From positions 496,001 to 560,000 of the forward strand of contig JBAZUK010000001.1 of NCBI GenBank assembly GCA_041661445.1: 64,000 bases of DNA. Direction: 5' to 3'. Under the pieces are notes generated by a model, which saw only the letters and a program-made list of their open reading frames with translations, was not told the DNA's origin and ran no database searches. Positions 8,841 to 17,090 of this stretch are shown here, one piece after another. This DNA comes from JBAZUK01 sp041661445. GTDB taxonomy: Bacteria > Chlamydiota > Chlamydiia > Chlamydiales > SM23-39. How positions within the stretch are numbered: position 1 is the stretch's first letter; each line of letters starts with the position of its first letter. The position numbers and the translations under genes are program-made.

Positions 8841-9737
8841 TTAGCTTCTTTTTTTCAGAGCTTCGTTATATGTAGCATAAAGCACGCCGCCGATTACTAA
8901 TATGCTTCCGAATAATACATTAGAAGTAGGATGTTCATTAAATATTAAAATACTAAAAAAGCATGAAAAAATTAATTCAGAATATCTCAATGGTGCAAGT
9001 GAAAGAATAGTTGTTGCAGACAAAGACATAAAAGAAAAAACTTGGATAAATGTAGCGCTAGCTCCCAACAAAAATAATAAAAAAAGATCATGAAAATTTG
9101 GGGTCACCCAAGTGAAAATTGACATAAATCCTGTTAAAATAGTAGTCCCAAGATTGAAATAAAATAATAAAGTATACGGTTTTTCTAAAATGAGTAATTT
9201 TTTGTTTATTATATCTAAATAAGTAAACAAGAAGGCACTTGCAAGCGGAACGAGTGTAATAAAAGAAAAAAAGTCTTTTTTTTCTGGATTTAGTACTATT
9301 ACAATACCAATGAATCCTAAAATGTTTGTAAGAAGTCTTTGATAGGTTAACTTTTCTTTTAATAATAGTACTGCCATCGGGAGAAAAAAAAGAGGTTGGG
9401 AAAATGAAAGCACAGTAACTTCTGGTAAGGAAAAAAGGGTCGTTGCATAACAAGATAAAGTAATTGCTGTAACACCAAGAATAATTCTATTAAAATGAAT
9501 TTTAATATTTTGAGTTTTTAATGAACTGACTTTTGAAAATATTAATGGAGAAATAAAAATTAATCCAAACAAAGAACGGAAAAAAACAATCTGGAAAGGG
9601 GGTAAATGATATCCTGTGCTTTTCATTAAAATATCATTCAAATTACTTGTTAAACAACATAATATTGTCCAAAAAGATCCTTGTAAATAACCTTTTTGAG
9701 TTATCCATCTTGTCTTATTTTGATCAAACTCTTGCAT
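8841..9737 (-). CDS. EamA/DMT-family permease, likely exporter of the cluster product
   Basis: This roughly 298-residue protein has about ten hydrophobic segments in two repeats, as in drug/metabolite transporters. The first repeat contains FQIVFFRSLFGLIFISPLIF and LLKEKLTYQRLLTNILGFIGIVIVL; the second contains YSELIFSCFFSILIFNE and LFGSILVIGGVLYATYNE. The ATG at 9737 is preferred over a GTG at 9749 because GGAAAG lies five bases before it. Its 5' end overlaps the TIM-barrel gene, so the two are translationally coupled. Position as last gene of the cluster suggests export of the product or uptake of a precursor. Bacterial intracellular homologues can carry S-adenosylmethionine, which would also suit a cluster with a radical SAM enzyme. 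Confidence 0.85.
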   Translation of the reverse strand: MQEFDQNKTRWITQKGYLQGSFWTILCCLTSNLNDILMKSTGYHLPPFQIVFFRSLFGLIFISPLIFSKVSSLKTQNIKIHFNRIILGVTAITLSCYATTLFSLPEVTVLSFSQPLFFLPMAVLLLKEKLTYQRLLTNILGFIGIVIVLNPEKKDFFSFITLVPLASAFLFTYLDIINKKLLILEKPYTLLFYFNLGTTILTGFMSIFTWVTPNFHDLFLLFLLGASATFIQVFSFMSLSATTILSLAPLRYSELIFSCFFSILIFNEHPTSNVLFGSILVIGGVLYATYNEALKKRS

Positions 9738-10542
9738 ATTTCTTTCCACAAGTCAGTTGCAAAATGTTTGATAGATTTTCGAAGTCTTGAGGTATTCTAA
9801 TTGAAGCATCTTGGCTATAATCATTTTCTAAAATTAATAACCCATTATATTTTTTTTGATAAAGATTTTCTAATGTGGTTTTTAAGTTAGTATTACCTTC
9901 TCCTAAACGAGCATTACCCATAATGTTATTTAGACCATCTTTTATATGAATTTGATTTGTTAATTTAAAATGAAGTTTATCAATTATTTGATTAATTGAA
10001 TGATTCCATAGAATTGGATTTTGTGTATCAAGAAGTAGACGTAGATTATTTCTATTTACATCATTTATTAAAAATTCATTTTCATCAGCCCCAAGAGTGT
10101 TTTCAGTTACAATTGTAAGGTTTTTTTTTATTACATAATCGCAGGCATATTTTAAAATTTCGGCGGTTTTATTTCTTCCTTCGATATTTTTAATTTCACT
10201 TTTATTGAAACTTGGAAAATAAAGAATTGGGACTTCTAAAGCCTCTGCTGCATCAACAGCAGAGTTTATGATTTCTTTTAGATAGTCATCAATTTTTCCA
10301 TTTTTATCTACTAACAAACCGAAAATTTCTAAAGAATTTAATGCTATAGCGGTAATAAAAACATTAAATCTGTTTACCATTTCTTTGTACTTTTTAATTG
10401 CTTCTTTTTTGCCTAGATAATATTGCTCATCAGGCAATCCAGCATTAATATGTATATAAGAAAATCCTAAAGTGTGAGCTCGTTTCAAAGACTCTGGTCC
10501 GCAAGGGCAATCAAGAGTCCATTGAGTAACACCTATTTTCAT
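9724..10542 (-). CDS. Xylose isomerase-like TIM-barrel isomerase/epimerase (IolE/IolI type)
   Basis: This 272-residue protein belongs to the AP-endonuclease-2/xylose-isomerase TIM-barrel family. Visible metal-site elements are TENT near residue 145, LLLDTQNP near residue 169, HIKDG near residue 199, and ILENDY near residue 238. Family members isomerise or epimerise ketoses and inososes (IolE and IolI act on keto-inositols). It overlaps the cyclase gene upstream by 32 bases and the permease gene downstream, so all three are coupled. A natural role would be to isomerise the keto-cyclitol from the cyclase before transamination. That is inference; the substrate cannot be read from sequence. Start ATG has GGAGA upstream. 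Confidence 0.82.
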   Translation of the reverse strand: MKIGVTQWTLDCPCGPESLKRAHTLGFSYIHINAGLPDEQYYLGKKEAIKKYKEMVNRFNVFITAIALNSLEIFGLLVDKNGKIDDYLKEIINSAVDAAEALEVPILYFPSFNKSEIKNIEGRNKTAEILKYACDYVIKKNLTIVTENTLGADENEFLINDVNRNNLRLLLDTQNPILWNHSINQIIDKLHFKLTNQIHIKDGLNNIMGNARLGEGNTNLKTTLENLYQKKYNGLLILENDYSQDASIRIPQDFENLSNILQLTCGKKYARV

Positions 10543-11758
10543 TGTAACATATCTCCAATCTATTCAAAGCTTCAGATAAACACGATTTATCTAAGTCAAT
10601 TAAATTTTCCACGAATACACAACTTCCTATCTTACATGGAATGACCAAATTTAAATTCCCCCCCCTATGAGCAATAATTGAAGAAAGTGAGGCCCATAAG
10701 TGTTCAAGATTCAAAACAGGATCAAAGATCGGAAGTTTCAATGTCGTGAAAAGATTTAGTATTTCTTCTAAAGTTTGTTGATCGATTAATCCCTTTAAAT
10801 AACTTATTTGGCAAGATATAGCCATATCTATCGCGACAGCTTCACCATGTAAAACTTGATAATTTGATGATTGTTCTATGTATTGACTAAATGAATGGCC
10901 AAAATCAACAGCTCTTTTGTAAGTATTATGTTCATATAGGTTATCTGAAAGCTCTTCTAACATACTCACAATAGAACGTCGGATTATTTCGTCATTAATA
11001 TTTTCAGGCTGCTGAAGGCATGAAGATTGCAGTTTCACGCCGAAGTCTAACCATAATTTAAATAATTTACCATCTGCTATAAGACCCATCTTAAGACTTT
11101 CGGCAATACCGCAATTGATGTATCTTAATGGTAATGTAGCTAAAAATGTTGAATCTATTATTGAAGCTTCTGGTGGATAAAAGGTTCCTAATAAATTTTT
11201 CTTTTTTCCTAAATTTATTCCATTTTTAGTTGCTATCCCAGCATCAATAAGACCAACAAAAGTTGTTGGTATCTTAATGTGGGGAACTCCACGTCTGAAT
11301 AAAGCGGCTACAAGCCCGCAAATATCTAAACAAGTGCCTCCACCAACTGCAACAATGGGATGGTCTCTTTTAAGTTCAATATTATTTGCATGTTCACAAA
11401 TAGATATAACTGTTTGCAAATTTTTGTTTTCTTCTCCAGATTTTGTGACATAGAGTTGTGAATCAAAAATGTTTTTTCTGTTTTGTAAAAAAACTGAAAT
11501 TTTTTTTCCATATAATTTCCATATTTTTTCACTTAAAATAAATAAAGGTGATTTTCCCCTTAATAGATTATCTAATGCGAAGTTTTTTTCATTGAAAATA
11601 TCTTTTGTTAAAATAATATTATGCTTTCGAAACAGCATTGTAGAGAGCATTAAATTTTCCGGTTTTTTTTTTAAATTTGAATGACTGAAGGGAGTATTGC
11701 TTTTATCATTATTGTTTTTAAGCATCTTTATTTGCTGGATAAAAGCATTTTGTGTCAT
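10511..11758 (-). CDS. Sugar-phosphate cyclase, 2-epi-5-epi-valiolone synthase type
   Basis: This is a member of the dehydroquinate synthase fold that uses NAD and zinc to cyclise a sugar phosphate. From the ATG at 11758 (TTG at 11767 is an alternative) it has about 415 residues, longer than AroB. The NAD site is GGGTCLD (139-145). Zinc ligands are Glu220 in CGIAESLKMG, His288 in DFGHSFS and His304 in LHGEAVAIDMA. Segments that separate valiolone synthases (ValA/AcbC) from AroB and from DOI synthase are present: MLEEL-x2-NLYE near 266, DFGHSF, and HRGG-x-LNLVIP with GSCVFVENL near 364-385. The expected substrate is sedoheptulose 7-phosphate. This is the key ring-forming enzyme of the cluster. 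Confidence 0.85.
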   Translation of the reverse strand: MTQNAFIQQIKMLKNNNDKSNTPFSHSNLKKKPENLMLSTMLFRKHNIILTKDIFNEKNFALDNLLRGKSPLFILSEKIWKLYGKKISVFLQNRKNIFDSQLYVTKSGEENKNLQTVISICEHANNIELKRDHPIVAVGGGTCLDICGLVAALFRRGVPHIKIPTTFVGLIDAGIATKNGINLGKKKNLLGTFYPPEASIIDSTFLATLPLRYINCGIAESLKMGLIADGKLFKLWLDFGVKLQSSCLQQPENINDEIIRRSIVSMLEELSDNLYEHNTYKRAVDFGHSFSQYIEQSSNYQVLHGEAVAIDMAISCQISYLKGLIDQQTLEEILNLFTTLKLPIFDPVLNLEHLWASLSSIIAHRGGNLNLVIPCKIGSCVFVENLIDLDKSCLSEALNRLEICYNENRCYSMDS

Positions 11759-11800
11759 AAATTCCAATACCTTAAATTTTTCAATTTTTCATATACAAAG

Positions 11801-11806
11801 ATTATA
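11801..11806 (-). promoter_or_regulatory. Candidate -10 element for the cyclase-isomerase-permease subunit
   Basis: The 157-base gap between the nitrilase and cyclase genes is the only sizeable spacer inside the cluster. On the minus strand it carries a TATAAT (11806-11801), 43 bases before the cyclase ATG, in a very AT-rich setting with no clear -35. It may give the three distal genes their own promoter. AT-richness makes chance matches common. Confidence 0.3.
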
Positions 11807-11915
11807 TTTTATAAAACTATAAAAATTAAAAAGATTTTAATGTTAAAAAATAAATAACGCCAACTTTTTTTAATTTTTTTTTAATTTTTTTCTTTTTAGT
11901 TTTTTTTCCTATCAG

Positions 11916-12734
11916 CTACTTAATATTAAAAATTTTTTGATGCTCTAATACGGGGAATCTCTTTCGAAGAATTTTAAGATACTCTAAATCTATTTCCGCT
12001 AAAACTACCCCTTCTTCTTCTTCAAGCGACGCGAGTACTTTGCCCCAAGGATCAACAATCATGCTATGACCAAAGGATTGAAATCCTGTTGGATGTATTC
12101 CAGTTTGGTTAGAAGCTATAACATAACATTGATTTTCAATAGCCCTTGCTTTAATTAAACATTCCCAATGTATTTTTCCAGTAGTATTTGTAAAAGCAGA
12201 AGAAATGCTAATAATGTTTACCCCATTCTGAACCTGAGCTCTAAATAATTCAGGAAATCTTAAATCATAGCATATAGATAAACCTAATTTACCAAATGGA
12301 GATTCAATGCAAATAATTTTTTTTCCGGAAGTGATAGCCTCAGATTCTTGGTATTGTTCGTTCTCATCAACAAAGACATCGAATAGGTGCATTTTATCAT
12401 AACGAGAGACAATTTCGCCTTTTTCATTCCAAACGATGGAGCTTGAGAATGTTTTTCCATTCTCCTCATCTATTATTGGAATTGTTCCACCGATTAACCA
12501 AACATTATGATTTTTTGCTAATTTCGACATGAAATCTTGAATTGGTCCATTTTGATATTTTTCGCTGACAAGAAACTTGTCTTTTTCATTTTTTCCGAAG
12601 AAAGCTGCATTTTCTGGTAATACTATCAATTGAGCGCCCTTTTTGGCGCTATCTTGTACTAATTGAGCTACTCTTGCCAAATTAACTTTAACTGAATCAC
12701 CTGAATTCATTTGTATTGCAGCAACAAGATTCAT
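11916..12734 (-). CDS. Nitrilase-superfamily amidase (Nit2/omega-amidase or deaminated-glutathione amidase type)
   Basis: This 272-residue hydrolase has the full Glu-Lys-Cys triad of the superfamily: Glu41 in LPENAAF, Lys114 in RYDKMHLFD, and Cys155 in LSICYDLRFPELFR. The DKMHLFDV and CYDLRFPE contexts are those of the Nit1/Nit2 branch, which hydrolyses deaminated glutathione or 2-oxoglutaramate. It starts 12 bases after the 992-residue gene and closes the first half of the aminocyclitol cluster. The neighbouring aminotransferase belongs to a group that uses glutamine and releases 2-oxoglutaramate. An omega-amidase would hydrolyse that by-product and pull transamination forward. This link is inference. 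AGGGA precedes the ATG. Confidence 0.88.
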   Translation of the reverse strand: MNLVAAIQMNSGDSVKVNLARVAQLVQDSAKKGAQLIVLPENAAFFGKNEKDKFLVSEKYQNGPIQDFMSKLAKNHNVWLIGGTIPIIDEENGKTFSSSIVWNEKGEIVSRYDKMHLFDVFVDENEQYQESEAITSGKKIICIESPFGKLGLSICYDLRFPELFRAQVQNGVNIISISSAFTNTTGKIHWECLIKARAIENQCYVIASNQTGIHPTGFQSFGHSMIVDPWGKVLASLEEEEGVVLAEIDLEYLKILRKRFPVLEHQKIFNIK

Positions 12735-12746
12735 AGAAAATCCCTG

Positions 12747-15725
12747 TTAATTTTCTTTTTTCCAAATTGTATATCCATAATTAATATATTTGTCTTGATT
12801 TGCGAAATTAAATAAGAGTAGGGGCTTTTCTAAATGAGCTGTGGATAGTTTTTTGCAATAAATTGATAAAGCCGCAATCATTTCTATTCTACTTGATTCA
12901 ACATGCCAAATACCAAGGGATGGGCATAATAACAATTCATCAATAACGCTGTTTTGAGCTGTTTGAATGCATGCTTCTATAACTGAGTGTAAAATAAATA
13001 TCACATTTTCGTTATTTAAAAAATTTGATGATGGGTTTATCCCTCTTATAAAAAGAGTTTTTTTCATTCCATTATTAAACACATATGCTTGAATATTACC
13101 GATAACACGGTTTTCTTTAGTTACAAGATTAAAATGAAAATGATCTTCTCTTTTAAATAAATTTAAATCAATTGCAGTACAAATTCCAGATGAGGCTTTT
13201 GCAAAAAAAGAAACAAAGTTTTTTGATGGATAAATTTTTAAGATTTCCAGACCATTTTCGGTTTTGTTTTTAAAATAATAACACATTTCGATTGGATCCC
13301 AATCTTTACCATTAAAATTAATTTTTAAGTCATTAATATGAAAAGAATAATCTATTAATTGAGAAAAATAAGATTTTAATGATTCAAGGTCCATATTCAC
13401 AGGTCTAAAAAAGTAATAGATTATTTCATGAAAAATATCTTCCGGATTTGCATTATTAAAAATTATATTTTGATTTTTTAGTTTTTCCAAAAATATTTTA
13501 ATTACTTGATTTTGATCAATCAATTTATTAGGAAGGATATAAAAATATAAACTTTTTATTGTACTTATAAATTCATTGACTAAATTTTCCTCATTAAAAT
13601 GTTCATAAAAAAATTTAAAAAAACAGGTGGTAGATAGTCCTTTTTTTGCTGCATTTAAAAAAATAATATGAGTCTTTTCATCAATACTATTTTGTGAATT
13701 TAAAATGTCTGCAAGACAACTTATTATATTGGAAAAATCGTTAGGAGCATTATGCAATAATATTTTTAAGAACTTTTTGATATACTCTTTGTTGTTTTCT
13801 TTTTCATTTAACAGAATGTTTTCTAATTTAATGAGCATTTTTTTATGAAAAAGGAGAATTTGACGATAGTCAGTAATAATGCCCCAATCACATAGTTTTT
13901 TTAATATTGAAGCTTCTTTACATCTTAAAATGTCAACAACATGCTGATGTCCCAACAAAGACCATAAAAATTGAAAAAATTCATTTTTTGGCAAATTTAG
14001 TGTAGCTGTTTTTTTGTTAGGGAGAAGATCGATTAAAAAACAAACATCTTTTGAATCCATCGCAAAAAGAGATAAAGTTTCTTTAAATTCATCAATTATC
14101 GTCTCTAAGGAAATATTTTGTTTTGGATTATTGATGTCAGGTTTAAATAATCCAAGAACCTCATCTTTTTCTAAACTTTGAATTTGAATTGTTTCATCCA
14201 AAATACGATCAATGCTGATGTCAAAATTGTTATCTTTTTTTTCATAATCTTGTTTGTCGTAAATTTTATTTGGTACTTTTTCAGTTGGATTTAAAGATTG
14301 ATTAAAATTGCTTTCTTTATGTTCATTTTCTAGATCACGGAGATTAAGAACTATAAAACCTTTATTATGATTTAAAACACTTATATCATCTGTTGAATTC
14401 AACTTGTTTGATTCTAGAGAACAATATCCAATAGATTTACCATTCAAAATTAAAAAACCGCTCTTATTTAACTGGTTATTATTTTGATTCAAAAATGTAT
14501 CAGTAATAAAAGCTGCTTTTTGATCTTCTAAATTAAATAATTTATTGAGCCTGAGATAATAAAAAATACAACCCAAAGTTTGTTTCGAATGGTTTTGTAG
14601 AGTACTAATAGAAAAAAATATTACCCACTTTGATTTAGCTTTAGTGATCTGTAAAATATCAGAAATTAAATTGGAAGGTAGAACTCTTCTTAAAGGGCCC
14701 TCTATTTCATTCGATGTTAAATATAAATATTGAAGATTATTTTCAGTTTCATTTACCACAAATTCTCTTATTTTCTCAATATGATAAGAAGCATTATCTC
14801 CAAGATGAAAGGTTATACAATTAATATGTTTGTTCTTAAAAAAAGCTAAATCATATTTTTTAAATAATTCAGTTAAGTCTAAAATTTTAATAGGGAATCT
14901 TATGTCTGGTGTTAAGGAACCAAATAATGAAAAAGCTGTTTCTGATGATAAAAGCTCTATTTTATTAATTTTTTTTAGTCGATTAAAAGCTAAGATTATA
15001 TTTATAATATTTTTTGACAAAGAGACAAGTTCAGCAAAATTTGTTCCATTTATGCCGATTCTAATCTCAAAAGTTGAATTTGTTAAGGTTTCAACTTTTT
15101 TCATGAAATGAAAATGTCTATTAAAGCCATTTTTATTAATTGATTCCAGAGTTTTTAAGGATTCTAAATAAGAGATGTTTTTTTCTTTTGATTCATTATT
15201 TAAATTCTTCTTTTTTAAAAAAAAATCGGCATCAATTTCTAAAAACATTTTTGATTTTAAAAAACCACGGATCTTATCAATCAAATCAGTGTAAAATAAC
15301 ATAAAATCAAAATTATTGTTTTTAACTAAGAAATTACTATTGGTTTTTAGAATATTTAAAAATTCTTCATCTCTCTTCATTAATGATAAAAAAACATTTT
15401 TATCATCTAACAAATAACATTCATCCACAACAATTTCGATGTATTTGTTAATCAATAATCTTTCTGAAGTTGCGATTTGTTCTCTTAGGCGTAATATTCC
15501 TGAAATATAAACCCGTTTATTAGTTAGAAAGTTAATAATTTGTCGATTTAGTATGTTTTTTTGGATTATAGCTTGTATATATCCAAATTGATCTTGCAAT
15601 AATAAAAAGATAACATTTCCAATATTTCTACAAGAATTAACATATCCAGTAAAAAAAACTTTTTGATTGAGTTTTTTTTTATAGTTTTTTTCAAAACTAA
15701 CAATGTTATGAGAAATGTTTTTCAT
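12747..15725 (-). CDS. Degenerate AspRS-like protein with a large helical and acyltransferase-like C-terminal extension
   Basis: The 992 residues begin like aspartyl-tRNA synthetase. An OB-fold (about 20-100) has GNVIFLLLQDQFGYIQAII. A class II core (about 135-290) has IRGFLKSKMFLEIDADFF, then RHFHFMKK (203-210), then LFGSLTPDIRFPIKILDLTELFKKYD. A GAD-like insert (about 300-380) ends LGCIFYYL, and LILNGKSIG (425-433) corresponds to the LVLNGYELGGG region. The motif 2 loop (FRDEDLRADRQPEFTQ in true AspRS) is deleted and replaced by about VETLTNSTFE, so the ATP-binding arginine is gone. Residues 480-780 are helical and unrecognised. The last 200 (VIGNIQAYVFNNG; ending INYGYTIWKKEN) vaguely resemble a GNAT acyltransferase. 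It lies 12 bases from each neighbour in the aminocyclitol operon. Its role there is unknown; ordinary tRNA charging is unlikely. Confidence 0.75.
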   Translation of the reverse strand: MKNISHNIVSFEKNYKKKLNQKVFFTGYVNSCRNIGNVIFLLLQDQFGYIQAIIQKNILNRQIINFLTNKRVYISGILRLREQIATSERLLINKYIEIVVDECYLLDDKNVFLSLMKRDEEFLNILKTNSNFLVKNNNFDFMLFYTDLIDKIRGFLKSKMFLEIDADFFLKKKNLNNESKEKNISYLESLKTLESINKNGFNRHFHFMKKVETLTNSTFEIRIGINGTNFAELVSLSKNIINIILAFNRLKKINKIELLSSETAFSLFGSLTPDIRFPIKILDLTELFKKYDLAFFKNKHINCITFHLGDNASYHIEKIREFVVNETENNLQYLYLTSNEIEGPLRRVLPSNLISDILQITKAKSKWVIFFSISTLQNHSKQTLGCIFYYLRLNKLFNLEDQKAAFITDTFLNQNNNQLNKSGFLILNGKSIGYCSLESNKLNSTDDISVLNHNKGFIVLNLRDLENEHKESNFNQSLNPTEKVPNKIYDKQDYEKKDNNFDISIDRILDETIQIQSLEKDEVLGLFKPDINNPKQNISLETIIDEFKETLSLFAMDSKDVCFLIDLLPNKKTATLNLPKNEFFQFLWSLLGHQHVVDILRCKEASILKKLCDWGIITDYRQILLFHKKMLIKLENILLNEKENNKEYIKKFLKILLHNAPNDFSNIISCLADILNSQNSIDEKTHIIFLNAAKKGLSTTCFFKFFYEHFNEENLVNEFISTIKSLYFYILPNKLIDQNQVIKIFLEKLKNQNIIFNNANPEDIFHEIIYYFFRPVNMDLESLKSYFSQLIDYSFHINDLKINFNGKDWDPIEMCYYFKNKTENGLEILKIYPSKNFVSFFAKASSGICTAIDLNLFKREDHFHFNLVTKENRVIGNIQAYVFNNGMKKTLFIRGINPSSNFLNNENVIFILHSVIEACIQTAQNSVIDELLLCPSLGIWHVESSRIEMIAALSIYCKKLSTAHLEKPLLLFNFANQDKYINYGYTIWKKEN

Positions 15726-15737
15726 AATTTTTTATCT

Positions 15738-17048
15738 TTAAAAAGCAACGTTAGACGCTTCTTGTGTAGTTCTTAAAAGTTCAGGACTATTTTCCATTAC
15801 TTTTTTCAATGCACGAACAATATCATACATGCTTTCTTCATCATCTAATAATAGCGAATGATGTAATGTTAAGTAAGTTGATCTAGCTACCTCTCCATTT
15901 GGTAAAGAAAACCTTTTAGGATCCAAAGCATTTCTTGTTTCTGAATTTTTCACGCGAGATGAGCGAGTAGGACAGTATAATGGGTGATTATTCAATGGTT
16001 TGTAAATTGGATTTATATTAGCATTAAGCTCAAGACTAAGAGCTCGAGAAATTGAATCAATTGAATTATTTGCAAAGTCTTTTAGGTTGCATTTGAAAAC
16101 ATAATTATAATAAGTCGGAAAAGTGACCTTTTTGTCAAATTCTAAGGGTTCTATGCCAATTTCTTTTAATAGTTTTGATAAAAGATTAGCTCTTTCTTGA
16201 CGAATCATATTTTCTTCATCTAAGGATTTTAATCCCCCTAGCAAAATTGCAGACTGAAATTCAGATAAACACATATTATGTCCTTGGATTTCTCCAACTT
16301 CAATTAATTCCAATCTTCCGATTTCGGGATTATTTCTAAACAATCTTCCATCGCTTCGTAATTGTTCAATCAAAGAGGCTAATTTTGAGTCATTAGTAAT
16401 TACAGCTCCACCTTCACCACTTGTTAACAATTTAGATTGTTGCATACTAAAACACCCAACATGACCAAATGTTCCAACACGTTTGTTATCCCAGCAAGTT
16501 CCATGAGCTTGAGCGCAATCTTCTATAATTGGGATATTCATTTCCTTAGATAAATTTAAAAATTCATCTAAGTAGCCGACAGATCCGTAAAGATGGACTA
16601 ACATGATAGCTTTTGTTTTTGGAGTGATTGCTTTGCGTGCTTGTTCTAAGGACATCGTTAATGTCTTACTATCAACATCAACTAATATTGGAATAGCTTC
16701 TAAGGTAGTAACAACCGAAGCGCATGCAACCCATGTAACACCAGGAACTAAAACCTCATCTCCAGGACCAACACCTAAAGCTAATAAAGCTAATAATAAT
16801 GCGCTCGTTCCATTAATTGTTGGAATACAATATTTAGCACCATTATATTCTGCAAATGCTTCAGCAAATTTTCTTTCATGACAAACTTTACCTGTATATG
16901 CTCCACTAATAGCCCAACGTCCTGAATGTAATGCCTGTAATAATTCTTTTTCCATGGCTAATGTTGCTTTTGGCCATTTTGGCCATGTTTTTTTTCGTAT
17001 AGGCTCACCACCTAAAATAGCCAGAGATTCCTTACATGCATTATTCAT
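15738..17048 (-). CDS. DegT/DnrJ/EryC1 aminotransferase of the cyclitol (StsC/BtrR) group
   Basis: This is a 436-residue PLP-dependent aminotransferase. Lys206 in FSMQQSKLLTSGEGG is the Schiff-base lysine, and EDCAQAHG near 176 holds the PLP-ring acid. Segments SGRWAISGAYTG (42-53), GVGPGDEVLVPGVTWVACAS (92-111) and VGTFGHVGCFSMQQ closely follow the glutamine:scyllo-inosose and glutamine:2-deoxy-scyllo-inosose aminotransferases of aminoglycoside pathways. Those enzymes convert a keto-cyclitol to an aminocyclitol with glutamine as donor. The gene follows the radical SAM gene by 42 bases. The expected substrate is a ketone made by the cyclase and isomerase or by the radical SAM dehydrogenase. 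Family call strong; substrate inferred. Confidence 0.9.
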   Translation of the reverse strand: MNNACKESLAILGGEPIRKKTWPKWPKATLAMEKELLQALHSGRWAISGAYTGKVCHERKFAEAFAEYNGAKYCIPTINGTSALLLALLALGVGPGDEVLVPGVTWVACASVVTTLEAIPILVDVDSKTLTMSLEQARKAITPKTKAIMLVHLYGSVGYLDEFLNLSKEMNIPIIEDCAQAHGTCWDNKRVGTFGHVGCFSMQQSKLLTSGEGGAVITNDSKLASLIEQLRSDGRLFRNNPEIGRLELIEVGEIQGHNMCLSEFQSAILLGGLKSLDEENMIRQERANLLSKLLKEIGIEPLEFDKKVTFPTYYNYVFKCNLKDFANNSIDSISRALSLELNANINPIYKPLNNHPLYCPTRSSRVKNSETRNALDPKRFSLPNGEVARSTYLTLHHSLLLDDEESMYDIVRALKKVMENSPELLRTTQEASNVAF

Positions 17049-17090
17049 AAATTATTACTCCTGTTGTTATCAAAATTTGTTGTTTGAAGC

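Noticed and set aside
10511..11758. Annotation as AroB (3-dehydroquinate synthase)
   Set aside because: The fold matches, but the DFGHSF, MLEEL-x2-NLYE and HRGG-x-LNLV segments and the cluster context fit valiolone-type synthases. No other shikimate gene is nearby.
12747..15725. Annotation as aspS (aspartyl-tRNA synthetase)
   Set aside because: The motif 2 loop with its essential arginine and the HHPFT segment are missing, and half the protein is unrelated, so it should not be called a working synthetase.
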